Part shown: in pieces, positions 35,196 through 44,041 of the stretch
How the letters are laid out: each line of letters begins with the position of its first letter
How positions within the stretch are numbered: position 1 is the stretch's first letter
From: DUOA01 sp012839095
GTDB lineage: Bacteria; Bacillota; Clostridia; Caldicoprobacterales; DTU083
Assembly (NCBI GenBank): GCA_050951505.1
Contig: JBMNJE010000013.1
Coordinates: 124,001-188,000, forward strand
Length of the DNA: 64,000 nt
Direction: 5' to 3'
Translations under genes and position numbers: made by a program
The notes under the pieces: generated by a model
The model's input: only the letters and a program-made list of their open reading frames with translations
What the model was told of the DNA's origin: nothing
Databases searched by the model: none

Positions 35196-36545
35196 TTAAA
35201 TTGTCAGCGAGCCGTTTTCGGTTTCTATAATCTGAAGAATATCGGCTTCTTCTCCGGAATTGGCATCAATATAAACAATGAAGCGTTTTTCGCCCAGATT
35301 CCCTTTAAACTCATAGCACAGCCGCTCCTGTCCGCCATCTGTCGGAATTACAGCCAGGCGGGAGGAAGTAATCTTGAGGCTGGGATTCACCAGTTTTTGC
35401 GCTTCTTCCATGGTGAGAGCAGGTTCTTCCAGCTTCCTTTCCTTATGAGCCAGGAGATAGTTTCTGGATTCAAATCCATAGACCCTGCCGTCATCCAGGG
35501 CAATTTTTACTTTGATCAGATCGGGATAGAAAATGATATCGTCATGGGCATAGGCAAAGTTAATGGTGGACATTCCCTGGAAGCTTTGCTGATAGGTGGG
35601 TATCATACCTTTAAATCCTTTGGCTGCCAGAAATTCTTCCGCCTTTCGCATGGCTTCCTCCACGGAAAGGGTCTCCTTTTCCACCTGATGCTGGCCAATC
35701 AGATTTACCACTTTTCCACCCTTCCTGCTGACAGAGATATAAAAGGGATTATCGGCTTCCTCCCTGGTCCAGATTTGAAAGCCCCATGTATCCAATATCC
35801 CATTGGTGCTGTCGGCAGACCTTTCGATACGGGCTGTCCTGTCATTACCGAAAAAATCAAGGGCAATTTCAGCGGCTTGCTGTTCCGTTACGGGAGCACC
35901 TTTAAACTCTCTGCCGGCCTTCTGATTCAGAGCCTCTGAAAAAGGCCCGTCATAAATCAGGGAAGGGTAATCGATGCCGGTTTTTTGCAGATTTACAAAT
36001 TGTTTCGTATACAGGTCATCGGAAATCTCATAAAAGTCCGAACCTGCCTTTCTCATCAGCTTCCCCCAGCCCGGCTGCTCCTTCAGAACCTCTGTGCTCA
36101 GCCTTGTTAAATCCGAATTTAGTCTGGCGGCATTCTCGTGCAGCTTCTGCAGATTCTCAATTTCCTCTATGCTGATTGTCTTCCCGTCCGATACCTGTTT
36201 GCTCAGATAATAAGCATAGTCGGACAATTGATTGAGGAATTTTGAAGTCTTGTCCAGGGCTGCATGGGAGATGGGAAGCTGTCCCAGATCCATCTGAGCT
36301 GCATGGGCCTGCCGGCTGATTTCGGACAGGAGCATCATATGCTGGCTGCGATCCCCGCTTACCATCAGCTTGGCCAATCTGGTTTCCACACTGCCCACAT
36401 TCCCTACCAGTTCATAAAATGATTTCTGATAAAGATTGTCCATATGGATTCTATATTGCTCATTCAATCTGTATTGGTTGTATCCCCATATTCCGGTAAA
36501 GATCAGGGCTGTTGTCAGGACAGCAGGCAATATCCATCTTCTCAT
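35196..36545 (-). CDS. ypeB: Germination protein YpeB
   Basis: A 449-residue protein with one N-terminal transmembrane anchor (about 3-22), a helical N-terminal domain and C-terminal PepSY-like repeats (about 215-440, for example VTEQQAAEIALDFF, LSVEEAMRKAEEFLA and LTMEEAQKLVNPSL). YpeB stabilises the cortex-lytic enzyme SleB in the dormant spore. It follows sleB by 14 bp, the usual sleB-ypeB pair. I chose ATG 36545, preceded by AAAGGGG; the length then equals Bacillus YpeB. Confidence 0.95.
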   Translation of the reverse strand: MRRWILPAVLTTALIFTGIWGYNQYRLNEQYRIHMDNLYQKSFYELVGNVGSVETRLAKLMVSGDRSQHMMLLSEISRQAHAAQMDLGQLPISHAALDKTSKFLNQLSDYAYYLSKQVSDGKTISIEEIENLQKLHENAARLNSDLTRLSTEVLKEQPGWGKLMRKAGSDFYEISDDLYTKQFVNLQKTGIDYPSLIYDGPFSEALNQKAGREFKGAPVTEQQAAEIALDFFGNDRTARIERSADSTNGILDTWGFQIWTREEADNPFYISVSRKGGKVVNLIGQHQVEKETLSVEEAMRKAEEFLAAKGFKGMIPTYQQSFQGMSTINFAYAHDDIIFYPDLIKVKIALDDGRVYGFESRNYLLAHKERKLEEPALTMEEAQKLVNPSLKITSSRLAVIPTDGGQERLCYEFKGNLGEKRFIVYIDANSGEEADILQIIETENGSLTI

Positions 36546-36559
36546 AATTTCTGCCCCTT

Positions 36560-37276
36560 TCATGTTGCAAACCTGTGCTTTCCGATAACTATATGTACAG
36601 GCCTGCTCCAAATCCACTTGCTGGTAGCTTTTGCAGGATTATAGTAATATATGGCCCCGTATGTGGGATCCCAGCCATTCAGGGCATCCCTGGCCGCCCG
36701 TATTGATTCCTCGTCAGGAGTCAGATTGATTTGGCCGTCTGCAACAGCAGTAAAGGCCAGAGGCTGATATATGACTCCGGCTATGGTATTGGGAAAGTCG
36801 GGATGTTTGACCCGATTCAGAATAACCGCAGCTACGGCAACCTTGCCAATATAGGGCTCACCTCGTGCTTCACCGTGAACTGCCTTTGCCAGGAGGTAAA
36901 CATCGTTGGAATTACCGCTGCCGCTCTGCCCTGAGGAAGACGGTGCCTGGGCAGGTGCTTTTGCCGTCAGCTGAATCCCCAGAGCATTGGCCGTTTGAGG
37001 CCCGATTACTCCATCCTGCCTCAGGCCGTTTCTTCTTTGAAAGAAAACAACCGCCTCATAGGTTTTTTGTCCAAAGACGCCGTCAATAGGCCCGTCATAA
37101 TAGCCCCATTGCTTTAGTTTTCTCTGTACCTCCGATACCTTGCTGCCGGTGGAACCCCAATACAAGCTGGCAGCATCAGCTGTATGCCTGTTGAAATAAT
37201 ACTGGTCAGCCAGGCTGACACATAGGAACAAGGCAACCATTATGGAAAGAATGATGAGCCTCCGTTTTGTACCCAT
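36560..37276 (-). CDS. sleB: Spore cortex-lytic enzyme SleB
   Basis: A 238-residue secreted lytic transglycosylase. It has a signal peptide (about 1-34), a peptidoglycan-binding domain (about 38-100, GSTGSKVSEVQRKLKQWGYY), a Ser/Pro/Gly linker and a hydrolase-2 domain (about 125-238). The catalytic Glu is in AKAVHGEARGEPY. It degrades muramic-lactam-containing cortex during germination. It forms an operon with ypeB and is preceded by a spoIIR terminator. Confidence 0.96.
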   Translation of the reverse strand: MGTKRRLIILSIMVALFLCVSLADQYYFNRHTADAASLYWGSTGSKVSEVQRKLKQWGYYDGPIDGVFGQKTYEAVVFFQRRNGLRQDGVIGPQTANALGIQLTAKAPAQAPSSSGQSGSGNSNDVYLLAKAVHGEARGEPYIGKVAVAAVILNRVKHPDFPNTIAGVIYQPLAFTAVADGQINLTPDEESIRAARDALNGWDPTYGAIYYYNPAKATSKWIWSRPVHIVIGKHRFAT

Positions 37277-37365
37277 ATTTTTCTTCCTTTCTCTCGCATG
37301 GCTTTGAAGCTATTTTTTGTCAGCCGGAATAAGGATATGCACTTTAAAACATTCCAATTTTTGCA

Positions 37366-37404
37366 TAAAAGAAGAAGGGAGAGCCCAAGCTCTTTTCCCT
37401 TCTT
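37366..37404 (-). terminator. Rho-independent terminator after spoIIR
   Basis: A stem AAGAAGGGA / TCCCTTCTT with an inner GAGC ... GCTC pairing, followed by CTTTT on the minus strand, about 65 bp after the spoIIR stop. Confidence 0.78.
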
Positions 37405-37469
37405 ATTCTCTGTTTGCTGTATATGCAATTCTCAGCAGCCGGTTGACACTGCTGTCGCACAGCAGACTC

Positions 37470-38090
37470 TTAATCCGTACAGAACAGGTCTCCTATCCAA
37501 TCCATGAAGCGATTCCATAATTCTGCTGCCTTAAATGTATAAATGATTGTATCCGGTTCGTCTTGAGGTGACTCCCCTTCCTTAAGGCTGTTCCCTTCGG
37601 ATGTCTCGTAAATGCCTGAAGAAACGTCCACAAAACACAGGGGAGGAAACATTACACACCACCAGTTGGCTCCCCGTCCTTCACCGATAATCACCCGGAG
37701 GGCTTCGTATTGGCCGGCAGGGTAAACAGAATAACCATATACCCTGGTGGGAAAGGGATATATCCCCATCCGGGCCTGTACCGGATAGGAACAGCCCCGG
37801 CTTCTTATTTCTGCTGCAGCCACCTCTTCTATTGACTTCAGATTGGCCTTAACTGCCTCCCGGGCCTCTTCAATTGTAAGGGCTTCCTGAAAAATATCTC
37901 CGAAGGAAGACAGCAGTTGATCCCTGACCTTCAGCTTAAGTGCCTGATCCTCAGGCGAGTCACTGTTGGCTATGACATGCAGACGGATCATGTCATCCTG
38001 TTTCCCAACAGGTTCATCTATCCCTGCAAAGGCTGATATGATCAGCAGCAAAAGTGCCAGAAAGGCCAGAATCCTTTCATTCCTGTTCAT
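37470..38090 (-). CDS. spoIIR: Stage II sporulation protein R (SpoIIR)
   Basis: A 206-residue secreted signalling protein with an N-terminal export helix (about 8-24). Family motifs are IRLHVIANSDSPEDQ.LKLKVRD and GEGRGANWWCVMFPPLCFVD. It is made in the forespore under sigma-F and activates SpoIIGA in the mother-cell membrane to process pro-sigma-E. In Bacillus it lies next to prfA/prmC; here it lies about 12 kb from them, between sleB and the ispE pair. Confidence 0.96.
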   Translation of the reverse strand: MNRNERILAFLALLLLIISAFAGIDEPVGKQDDMIRLHVIANSDSPEDQALKLKVRDQLLSSFGDIFQEALTIEEAREAVKANLKSIEEVAAAEIRSRGCSYPVQARMGIYPFPTRVYGYSVYPAGQYEALRVIIGEGRGANWWCVMFPPLCFVDVSSGIYETSEGNSLKEGESPQDEPDTIIYTFKAAELWNRFMDWIGDLFCTD

Positions 38091-38189
38091 CCGTATACCC
38101 CCGTATCAGATTCCTATCTAGGAGTATTGACAGTATACAGATGTTTATACATATAAACAGATAAAATAAATATATATGATACCGATAAA

Positions 38190-38966
38190 TTATTCTGCCC
38201 GCTGTGCACCTTGCAGCCAGTCAAAATACCTTGTCACCATTTCCACATCGCTGGGTTTGTCCACATCGTTTCCGATCTCCGGATAAGGTACGATAATGGC
38301 GGAAGCTTTAATATCCAGCAGTCTGCTGAAGCGTTCCTCCACCTCGGATATGGTCAGGAATCCCAGCAGCAAGCCCGCCAGAAATCTGAAGCCCAGCAGT
38401 CTGGCTGTTTTCCAGGGCTGTTTTCGATTCTCGATGAGTTTCTTCATCAATTCTTCACAGGGACCCACAACGGCCGGGTTCAGATAAATCAGATTCCCGC
38501 CTGTATAGGTGCCGTCCTTCAGCCGGACATAAGTCCGTTCAACTCCGGGGAAATGCTTCTCATTCACCTGTTTGTTTACAATGGGATAGCAAAAGTCTTT
38601 TCCCTGCTGCAGGGCACGCTGAACAAAATCCGTTATCATCCTGCCTGTAATCATGGGAATATCGGATGTCACTATAAGTACAGCCCCATCATTGGAAAAG
38701 GGTTCGATACCGGCCTTTACATTTTCAAACAGAGAATCCCTGTCCTCTATGTAGTAATCTGCCTTGTCACCCAGGCAGGCCTTTAAGTGCTCCACAGGCC
38801 CGACTATGGAAACCTTGCCGACGAGAGGCGATTCCCCGAGCGCATCCACCACATACTCCACCATAGGTCTTCCATTGATGGGAAGCAGAGATTTGTTTTC
38901 CACACCTTCCTGTACAAGGCTCTTTTTGCTGTCCCCTGCCAATACTACCGCATTGATTCCAGTCAC
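38190..38966 (-). CDS. Nucleotidyltransferase-family protein coupled to ispE
   Basis: A 258-residue protein with a GT-A/NTP-transferase fold of the MobA/IspD superfamily. NAVVLAGDSKKS is in place of the canonical LAAGxGxR, followed by LLPINGRPMVEYVV and a metal-site-like VTSDIPMI. A C-terminal hydrophobic stretch (GFRFLAGLLLGFLTI, about 190-205) is unusual for a soluble transferase. The GTG start overlaps the ispE stop by 4 bp. The family is seen in Clostridia without a known role. It is too different from IspD to assign that activity. Confidence 0.75.
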   Translation of the reverse strand: MTGINAVVLAGDSKKSLVQEGVENKSLLPINGRPMVEYVVDALGESPLVGKVSIVGPVEHLKACLGDKADYYIEDRDSLFENVKAGIEPFSNDGAVLIVTSDIPMITGRMITDFVQRALQQGKDFCYPIVNKQVNEKHFPGVERTYVRLKDGTYTGGNLIYLNPAVVGPCEELMKKLIENRKQPWKTARLLGFRFLAGLLLGFLTISEVEERFSRLLDIKASAIIVPYPEIGNDVDKPSDVEMVTRYFDWLQGAQRAE

Positions 38967-39850
38967 AAACTCCCTCCTTCCATTATTTCCACTCCCCTGC
39001 CATGGGTTGATACCATAAAGATTTGCGAATAAAAGGGACTGATATCCCTTACTGCCCGCCTGGCTGCCTCGGCAGTCTTAAACACACCGAATACTGCAGG
39101 GCCGCTTCCGGTCATCTGGGAGGCAGCTGCACCCGACCTTAAAAGCAGCTCCTTAATCTCATAGATTTCCGGATGTCTTGCAGCGGTAACCGTCTCAAGT
39201 ACATTGCCCATGCCCCGGTTAAGCTCGTCCCACTTCCTGTTTCTCAGCAGATTATATGTCTCTCTCCAGTCGGGATGCCTGTGCTTGTCCAGCTTCAGCT
39301 CCCCAAAAACGGACGCTGTCGATACTCCAAAAGACGGCTTTACCAGAACCAGCCGGATTCCCTCCAGAGGCTGAAGAGGAGTCAGTTTCTCGCCAAGCCC
39401 TCTGGCCACCGCCGTTCCTCCCAAAATGCAAAATGGAACGTCTGCACCAAGTCCGGTTCCCAGTTCCGCCAGTTCGGGGAGGCTCAGCCCCAGTCTCCAC
39501 ATCACGTTCAGGCCCGCCAGTACCGCTGCTGCATTGGAGCTGCCGCCTGCCAATCCGGCAGCCGCGGGAATACTCTTTCTGATGTCAATATGAATACCCT
39601 GGGGCAGATCAAAATGTTTCTTTATGAGCATGGCTGCCCTGACAGCCAGGTTGTTATCATCCAGGGGTATACCCGCCGCATCGCAGCTGATCTCAACCCC
39701 CTGGTCCCTGTGGGTCAGAACAATCTCATCCCATAAACCGACAGACTGCATAAGCATCTCTACCTCATGGTAGCCATCAGCCCGCTTCCCTATTACATCC
39801 AGAGTCCAATTGATCTTCCCCGGTGCCCTCAGCCTGATTCTGCGCATCAT
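38963..39850 (-). CDS. ispE: 4-diphosphocytidyl-2-C-methyl-D-erythritol kinase
   Basis: A 295-residue GHMP kinase of the MEP isoprenoid pathway. Substrate and ATP motifs are present: PGKINWTLDVIGKRADGYHE, the glycine-rich PAAAGLAGGSSNAAAVL and the C-terminal MTGSGPAVFGVF. It phosphorylates CDP-ME at the 2-hydroxyl. It is translationally coupled to the following nucleotidyltransferase. In Bacillus it precedes purR; that junction is where the second syntenic block is inserted here. Confidence 0.97.
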   Translation of the reverse strand: MMRRIRLRAPGKINWTLDVIGKRADGYHEVEMLMQSVGLWDEIVLTHRDQGVEISCDAAGIPLDDNNLAVRAAMLIKKHFDLPQGIHIDIRKSIPAAAGLAGGSSNAAAVLAGLNVMWRLGLSLPELAELGTGLGADVPFCILGGTAVARGLGEKLTPLQPLEGIRLVLVKPSFGVSTASVFGELKLDKHRHPDWRETYNLLRNRKWDELNRGMGNVLETVTAARHPEIYEIKELLLRSGAAASQMTGSGPAVFGVFKTAEAARRAVRDISPFYSQIFMVSTHGRGVEIMEGGSL

Positions 39851-39990
39851 TTCGCTCCAATCAAAACAAACAGTATGTCCTTAAGAGTATTAAGCTAATT
39901 ATACAATAAAAAATGTTTTTGCTCCATACAATCATTATTCAGAATCATACCGGCTGCATAATTCTTTTGTAATTCGCCTCTTAGAAAAAA

Positions 39991-40024
39991 ACATCGCAGC
40001 ATTTTTGCTTATAATGCTGCGATT
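39991..40024 (-). terminator. Rho-independent terminator after the SPOCS-LysM gene
   Basis: An 11-bp stem (ATCGCAGCATT with AATGCTGCGAT) followed by GTTTTTTT on the minus strand, about 60 bp after the gene. Confidence 0.87.
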
Positions 40025-40081
40025 TTAAACCGGATTAAATTCTCCTGACCGGATGAAGGCGGTCAGACAGAGTAAGAGGAC

Positions 40082-41647
40082 TTACACAGCAGGAAAATCC
40101 AGCCTTTTATATATCAGCAGTCTGGTTCCGGCAACCGGCGTATCACCTTCCTGTGTATTGTATTTCAGGATGGCTGAAATGGTGGTATTGTATTTTTTTG
40201 CTATGGACCAGAGTGTGTCGCCCGGCTGAACATAATAAACATAAATGCCGGCTTCCCTGCCTTCAGCCTGCACCGCCTCATCCGCATCTGTTATGACATC
40301 CTTTTCAATTGTACTGAATACACTGCTGCGGCAGAGAATGGTTATCTTAAGCTCAGCCTCATCCTGAGCCAGCAGGGTGCCGGATGCCTGATCCACCAAA
40401 ACTTCACTCAGGCAATCCATGCCGGAGTGCACTCCTTCCACCTCAAGAACATGGCTGAAGGGGAAATCCTCCCTGAAGCTTCCTACAGGCAGAGCGGGGT
40501 CATTGGTCTGGTAAAGTACCTGAGCCGAGATAATGCCTTCCAGATACACCTTCCCTTCATCAATTCTTTCATCGGTTATGGAGGGAAGGGCGTCTACATA
40601 AAGAATCTTCCTTGCCTTTGCCACACCCTCCGGAAAGGTAATGCTTTCCCTGACAACCGTCTGCCCCTGGCTTTCGCCTTCAAATTGCTGCAGTTTAATT
40701 TTTTTCTTTTTCAGTTCCATGGCTGAACCAGGGCTGTATGCGTCCAGCAGAATCTCGCCTTCCTGAGCTTCAAATATCCGGGCCTCCATTGCCAAAACCA
40801 GCTCGGTATCGATAATTCTCAGTTCATTGTTGATGTTTTCCCTTGGATCCGCATAGAACTCCGCTACCTGAACATCTGCCCGGCATTCCATGCCCTGATA
40901 TGTGCCCGGAATTTCCACAACATGACTGAAGGGGATGTTGTGTGATATGTTCTGTATGGGCTCATCTTCATCCTCACAGAGGTAGAGCAGTTTCAGAGCA
41001 ACATCTCCGTGAACCAGCACCTTGTTATCAGCCGTCTTCTTCTCATTAATCCTTGCCCTGGCGCTTTTTCTTATGATTTTCAGGATGGACGGCATGGAAT
41101 CCGAAAGCTCCAAATCCTCCCGAACCATGGTCTGTGAACGTCCTGACCCGGCACTATATGCCACCCGGATCCTGTCCCGCAGAACTTCCACATCATCAAT
41201 ACCGGAAAAATCCGTTACAGCCTCCATTTCCAGCACCTGGCTCACCTGACCGTACAGATCCAATACCGATTTGACTTTAATCTTCCTGCCTGATAAGAGT
41301 TCAAAATCCACATGTTCCACATTCAGACTGAGGCGGGTTGCCATTTCAGGCCTGGCTCCCGGTATATCAAGATATTGTGTAAATCCAATCTCGGCATCCA
41401 CAGAATCGATACTGCTGTCATCTTCCGGCATATACAGGACGTCATAACGCAGGATCCCTTCCACCATCACCTTATCCTGGATGACTTCATAACCCGATAT
41501 TATGGCTTCTCCGCTTATATCCAGTATTTTTGCAACGGATGCCTTGGTTTCAGGCACACCTATCTCACCTTCCACCAGAGCCTGGGATGTCTCCTCGCCT
41601 ACCGGCTGGTCCAGCCGAAGCAGGTCCCTTCTGCACTCTATCGCCAA
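40082..41647 (-). CDS. SPOCS (DUF3794) repeat protein with C-terminal LysM domain
   Basis: A 521-residue protein. Three copies of the roughly 110-residue SPOCS/DUF3794 domain (about 30-150, 180-300, 335-455) share a pattern of KVMVEG or KVYLEG, then a beta-strand and F(S/T)..(V/L)..PG or EG. A LysM domain closes it (about 470-518, YVQPGDTLWSIAKKYNTTIS). No signal peptide is visible. Related proteins such as SpoVID and SafA act at the spore coat-cortex interface, and LysM would bind peptidoglycan. It lies between veg and ispE, and Clostridia often have such a gene here. The precise role is inferred. Confidence 0.88.
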   Translation of the reverse strand: MAIECRRDLLRLDQPVGEETSQALVEGEIGVPETKASVAKILDISGEAIISGYEVIQDKVMVEGILRYDVLYMPEDDSSIDSVDAEIGFTQYLDIPGARPEMATRLSLNVEHVDFELLSGRKIKVKSVLDLYGQVSQVLEMEAVTDFSGIDDVEVLRDRIRVAYSAGSGRSQTMVREDLELSDSMPSILKIIRKSARARINEKKTADNKVLVHGDVALKLLYLCEDEDEPIQNISHNIPFSHVVEIPGTYQGMECRADVQVAEFYADPRENINNELRIIDTELVLAMEARIFEAQEGEILLDAYSPGSAMELKKKKIKLQQFEGESQGQTVVRESITFPEGVAKARKILYVDALPSITDERIDEGKVYLEGIISAQVLYQTNDPALPVGSFREDFPFSHVLEVEGVHSGMDCLSEVLVDQASGTLLAQDEAELKITILCRSSVFSTIEKDVITDADEAVQAEGREAGIYVYYVQPGDTLWSIAKKYNTTISAILKYNTQEGDTPVAGTRLLIYKRLDFPAV

Positions 41648-41727
41648 TGTTGTTCCTCCTCCCCTGACATTATTTGTCCATAAATTTTCATATTATATAA
41701 TAGTAGGGGAGATTGAAAAATATGTAT

Positions 41728-41755
41728 AAAAAAAGAAGGCGCACCTTCTTTTTTT
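41728..41755 (-). terminator. Rho-independent terminator after veg
   Basis: A stem AAAGAAGG / CCTTCTTT with a 4-nt loop and a seven-T run on the minus strand, about 11 bp after the veg stop. Confidence 0.87.
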
Positions 41756-41765
41756 CATCATTCCT

Positions 41766-42053
41766 TTATACCGTACATATTTTTTCGTTGTCACTGCATT
41801 TAACCAGCTCAACATTGGATGTGAGGATATCCGAATAGGTGTAGGACAAAGTCTGAACACACCTGGTATCAATGTCCACCCGGACAGTAAAGAGATTAAG
41901 GTAGGTATCGGAAATCACACCTTCCTTTATATAGGTTTTTCTCCTCCCCCGGTTGGCCTTCAGTCTCACCTTCTGACCTACATTGGATTCCACTGCCTTC
42001 CTGATTCTGGCCAGAGCTTCTGCATCGATCACGGAATCACATCCCATTATCAT
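41766..42053 (-). CDS. veg: Veg family protein
   Basis: A 95-residue protein with the Veg pattern ESNVGQKVRLKANRGRRKT and a C-terminal beta-rich part ending at a QTLSYTYSDILT stretch. Veg of Bacillus affects biofilm gene expression; the mechanism is incompletely known. It is upstream of the SPOCS-LysM gene and ispE, matching the veg-sspF-ispE neighbourhood of Bacillus with sspF moved away. Confidence 0.92.
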   Translation of the reverse strand: MIMGCDSVIDAEALARIRKAVESNVGQKVRLKANRGRRKTYIKEGVISDTYLNLFTVRVDIDTRCVQTLSYTYSDILTSNVELVKCSDNEKICTV

Positions 42054-42085
42054 AGTTGGGATTAGTTTGTCCGGCCTCTGCTTTA

Positions 42086-42433
42086 TTATTCCTCTTCCTC
42101 TGTTTCTTCATCCAAATCGATCACGGTCAGCCCATCCGATTCTTCCTCATCATCGAATATTTCATCCTCATTTTCATCGGTTATTGTATCCCATTCTTCC
42201 TCCTTGTCCGCGTCAGGATCCACTTCCTCCTTGCCGAGTTCCAATGAGCATTGGTAGCACATCTCTTCTCCGGCCTTTATAATATGCTCCCCGCATTCGG
42301 GGCAAATATCATATTCTTCCTCCTCATCATTGTTCCTAAGAGCCTTCCCGACTTCTTCCAGACAAATCTTGCAGAGGACATCTATATCCTGGATGTAATT
42401 CAGATTGCAACGCGGACATTTTTTATATGCCAT
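42086..42433 (-). CDS. Double zinc-ribbon protein with acidic tail
   Basis: A 115-residue protein of unknown function. The first half has two cysteine-pair clusters: CPRC (about 7-10) with CKIC (about 17-20), and CPEC (about 44-47) with CYQC (about 58-61), each resembling a zinc ribbon. The second half is almost entirely Asp and Glu. It resembles the small zinc-ribbon proteins annotated as flagellar-operon-like in clostridial genomes, but no flagellar gene is near. It stands 32 bp upstream of veg and may be co-transcribed with it. An acidic tail can mimic nucleic acid or bind basic proteins; that is inference. Confidence 0.75.
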   Translation of the reverse strand: MAYKKCPRCNLNYIQDIDVLCKICLEEVGKALRNNDEEEEYDICPECGEHIIKAGEEMCYQCSLELGKEEVDPDADKEEEWDTITDENEDEIFDDEEESDGLTVIDLDEETEEEE

Positions 42434-42597
42434 ACTGTATCCCTCCGGAAATCACTGCCACGTTTTATCAGGCAATTTTTGATTAATATTATACACCCTA
42501 TCCGGTAAAATAAAACCATGTATAATGCCAAATAGCAAATCAAGAGATTGTATTCGATGTAAATATTAAAAATCCTTCCCAAATGGGTGAAAAATAT

Positions 42598-43971
42598 CTA
42601 TTCCATAAACCAGGCAATCAGTTCCGAGAGAAATTTATCCGACCATTGACGGGATACCGCATCACAATATATGAACAGGCTGCTTTCCTTACCATTGTAG
42701 CTGAAGCCCAGCCAGCTGCCGTCTTCAAAAACAAGTTTTCGGTCATCTCCCGCCTCTGTAACTTCCACCATTTTTTCCGGACTCAGTTTTTCCGCCTTTT
42801 CCGGAATATCCCCTTGCTTATTTTCCCAGACCTGGGCATCCAGGTGAACAACCTTCTGCTCAAAATGCCTGTCCCCGGCCAGTGCTTCCATATGTTCCAT
42901 AAACTGCTTCCAATTCAGCTTGTGCCTGCACAGAGCCTGCAGCAGCAGCATCCCCTGAAAAACAGCGTCCCGATCCGGCAAAAAGGAACCAAGGATGAGA
43001 CAATGCCGATCACAGATTACAGCCCTTTCTAAAGGCCTGTTTTCTTCATTAAGCCGGCAGAACGGCAATGCCTCCAATCCATGACGGGAGATCAGAGAAT
43101 GAATAACAGCGGGTGTAAATATCTCGGTATAAATATCAAAATCCCGGCCATTGGCAGTCAGCCATTCCTCCAGCATTGCCGCGCAGACCCATGAATGGGG
43201 CAGCCTGCGGCCGAGAGCGGATACTGCCCCCATGATGCTGCCGTCTCCATTGAAAAATATGCCCATATCCCCCTTCTTATTCATTACCAGTTTTGAAAGC
43301 GGGTTCATGTTTCTGTCATTGGGCTGGGGAACACTGTCCATGAAGCCGGGATTGGGCCTTGTTCGGATATGAATCCCGCTTAATCCCAGTTTCCTGGTCA
43401 TTTCCTGCATATAGGTTCCCACGCTCCCAAAAAAGCTGTCACTGGCAATATTGGGTTTGTTGCTTCGAATCAGTTCAATATCCACTGACTCCTGCAGCCG
43501 GGCTGCATATTCGGGAAAAACATCTATATAACGCAGCAAATGCCTGCTGTCTTCTGAACTTCTGGGATATCTCCTGTACAGATGGTGAAATAGGCTGTCC
43601 ATCCAGTCCCGCGTCACAGGACATCCTGACGGCAGCCGGAAGGTCATCCCCGAGTAACGGGCAGGACGATCTTCACCGGTTATCATGATCCCCAGATCAG
43701 CCTGATAAAGCCGGACGGACATACTCAGAAAGGGTGTGGGAACAGGCTTTTTGTGCATGAAGAGCCTTATGCGGTTGGCTGTCAGCACCTTTTGCACACA
43801 CCAAGCATATTCCCTGGAAAGAAAACGGGTATCATAGCCCAGCACCACTGTGGCAGAATCAGTCCGCTCAGACAGACAGTCTGCAACCGCCTGGGCAACG
43901 ATGCCGATGGTTTCAAATCCAATCTCTTCGCTGATAACTCCAAACCATCCGCTTTCACCGAATGTAATCAA
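42598..43971 (-). CDS. Phosphohexomutase-family pseudoenzyme (phosphoglucomutase/phosphomannomutase-like)
   Basis: A 457-residue protein that aligns with phosphohexomutases through the N-terminal domain (ITFGESGWFGVISEEIGFE, VVLGYDTRFLSREYA, PVPTPFLSMSVRLY) and into domain 3. The catalytic-serine loop TASHNP is ITGEDRP (residues about 97-103). The magnesium loop (D.D.DR) is FNGDGSI (about 240-246), so the phosphoserine and two metal ligands are gone. The GEESGH sugar loop is not visible either. I place the start at TTG 43971, behind AGAGGAGG at 8 nt; the frame is open upstream to 44049 and would run into the DnaA-box cluster. Catalysis is unlikely; a binding or regulatory role is possible. 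Confidence 0.78.
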   Translation of the reverse strand: MITFGESGWFGVISEEIGFETIGIVAQAVADCLSERTDSATVVLGYDTRFLSREYAWCVQKVLTANRIRLFMHKKPVPTPFLSMSVRLYQADLGIMITGEDRPARYSGMTFRLPSGCPVTRDWMDSLFHHLYRRYPRSSEDSRHLLRYIDVFPEYAARLQESVDIELIRSNKPNIASDSFFGSVGTYMQEMTRKLGLSGIHIRTRPNPGFMDSVPQPNDRNMNPLSKLVMNKKGDMGIFFNGDGSIMGAVSALGRRLPHSWVCAAMLEEWLTANGRDFDIYTEIFTPAVIHSLISRHGLEALPFCRLNEENRPLERAVICDRHCLILGSFLPDRDAVFQGMLLLQALCRHKLNWKQFMEHMEALAGDRHFEQKVVHLDAQVWENKQGDIPEKAEKLSPEKMVEVTEAGDDRKLVFEDGSWLGFSYNGKESSLFIYCDAVSRQWSDKFLSELIAWFME

Positions 43972-44041
43972 GCCCGTCACCTCCTCTCTACATTGTATGC
44001 CGGAGAGGAAATTCTGTGTAATATCGGCCAGACAGATGAAC

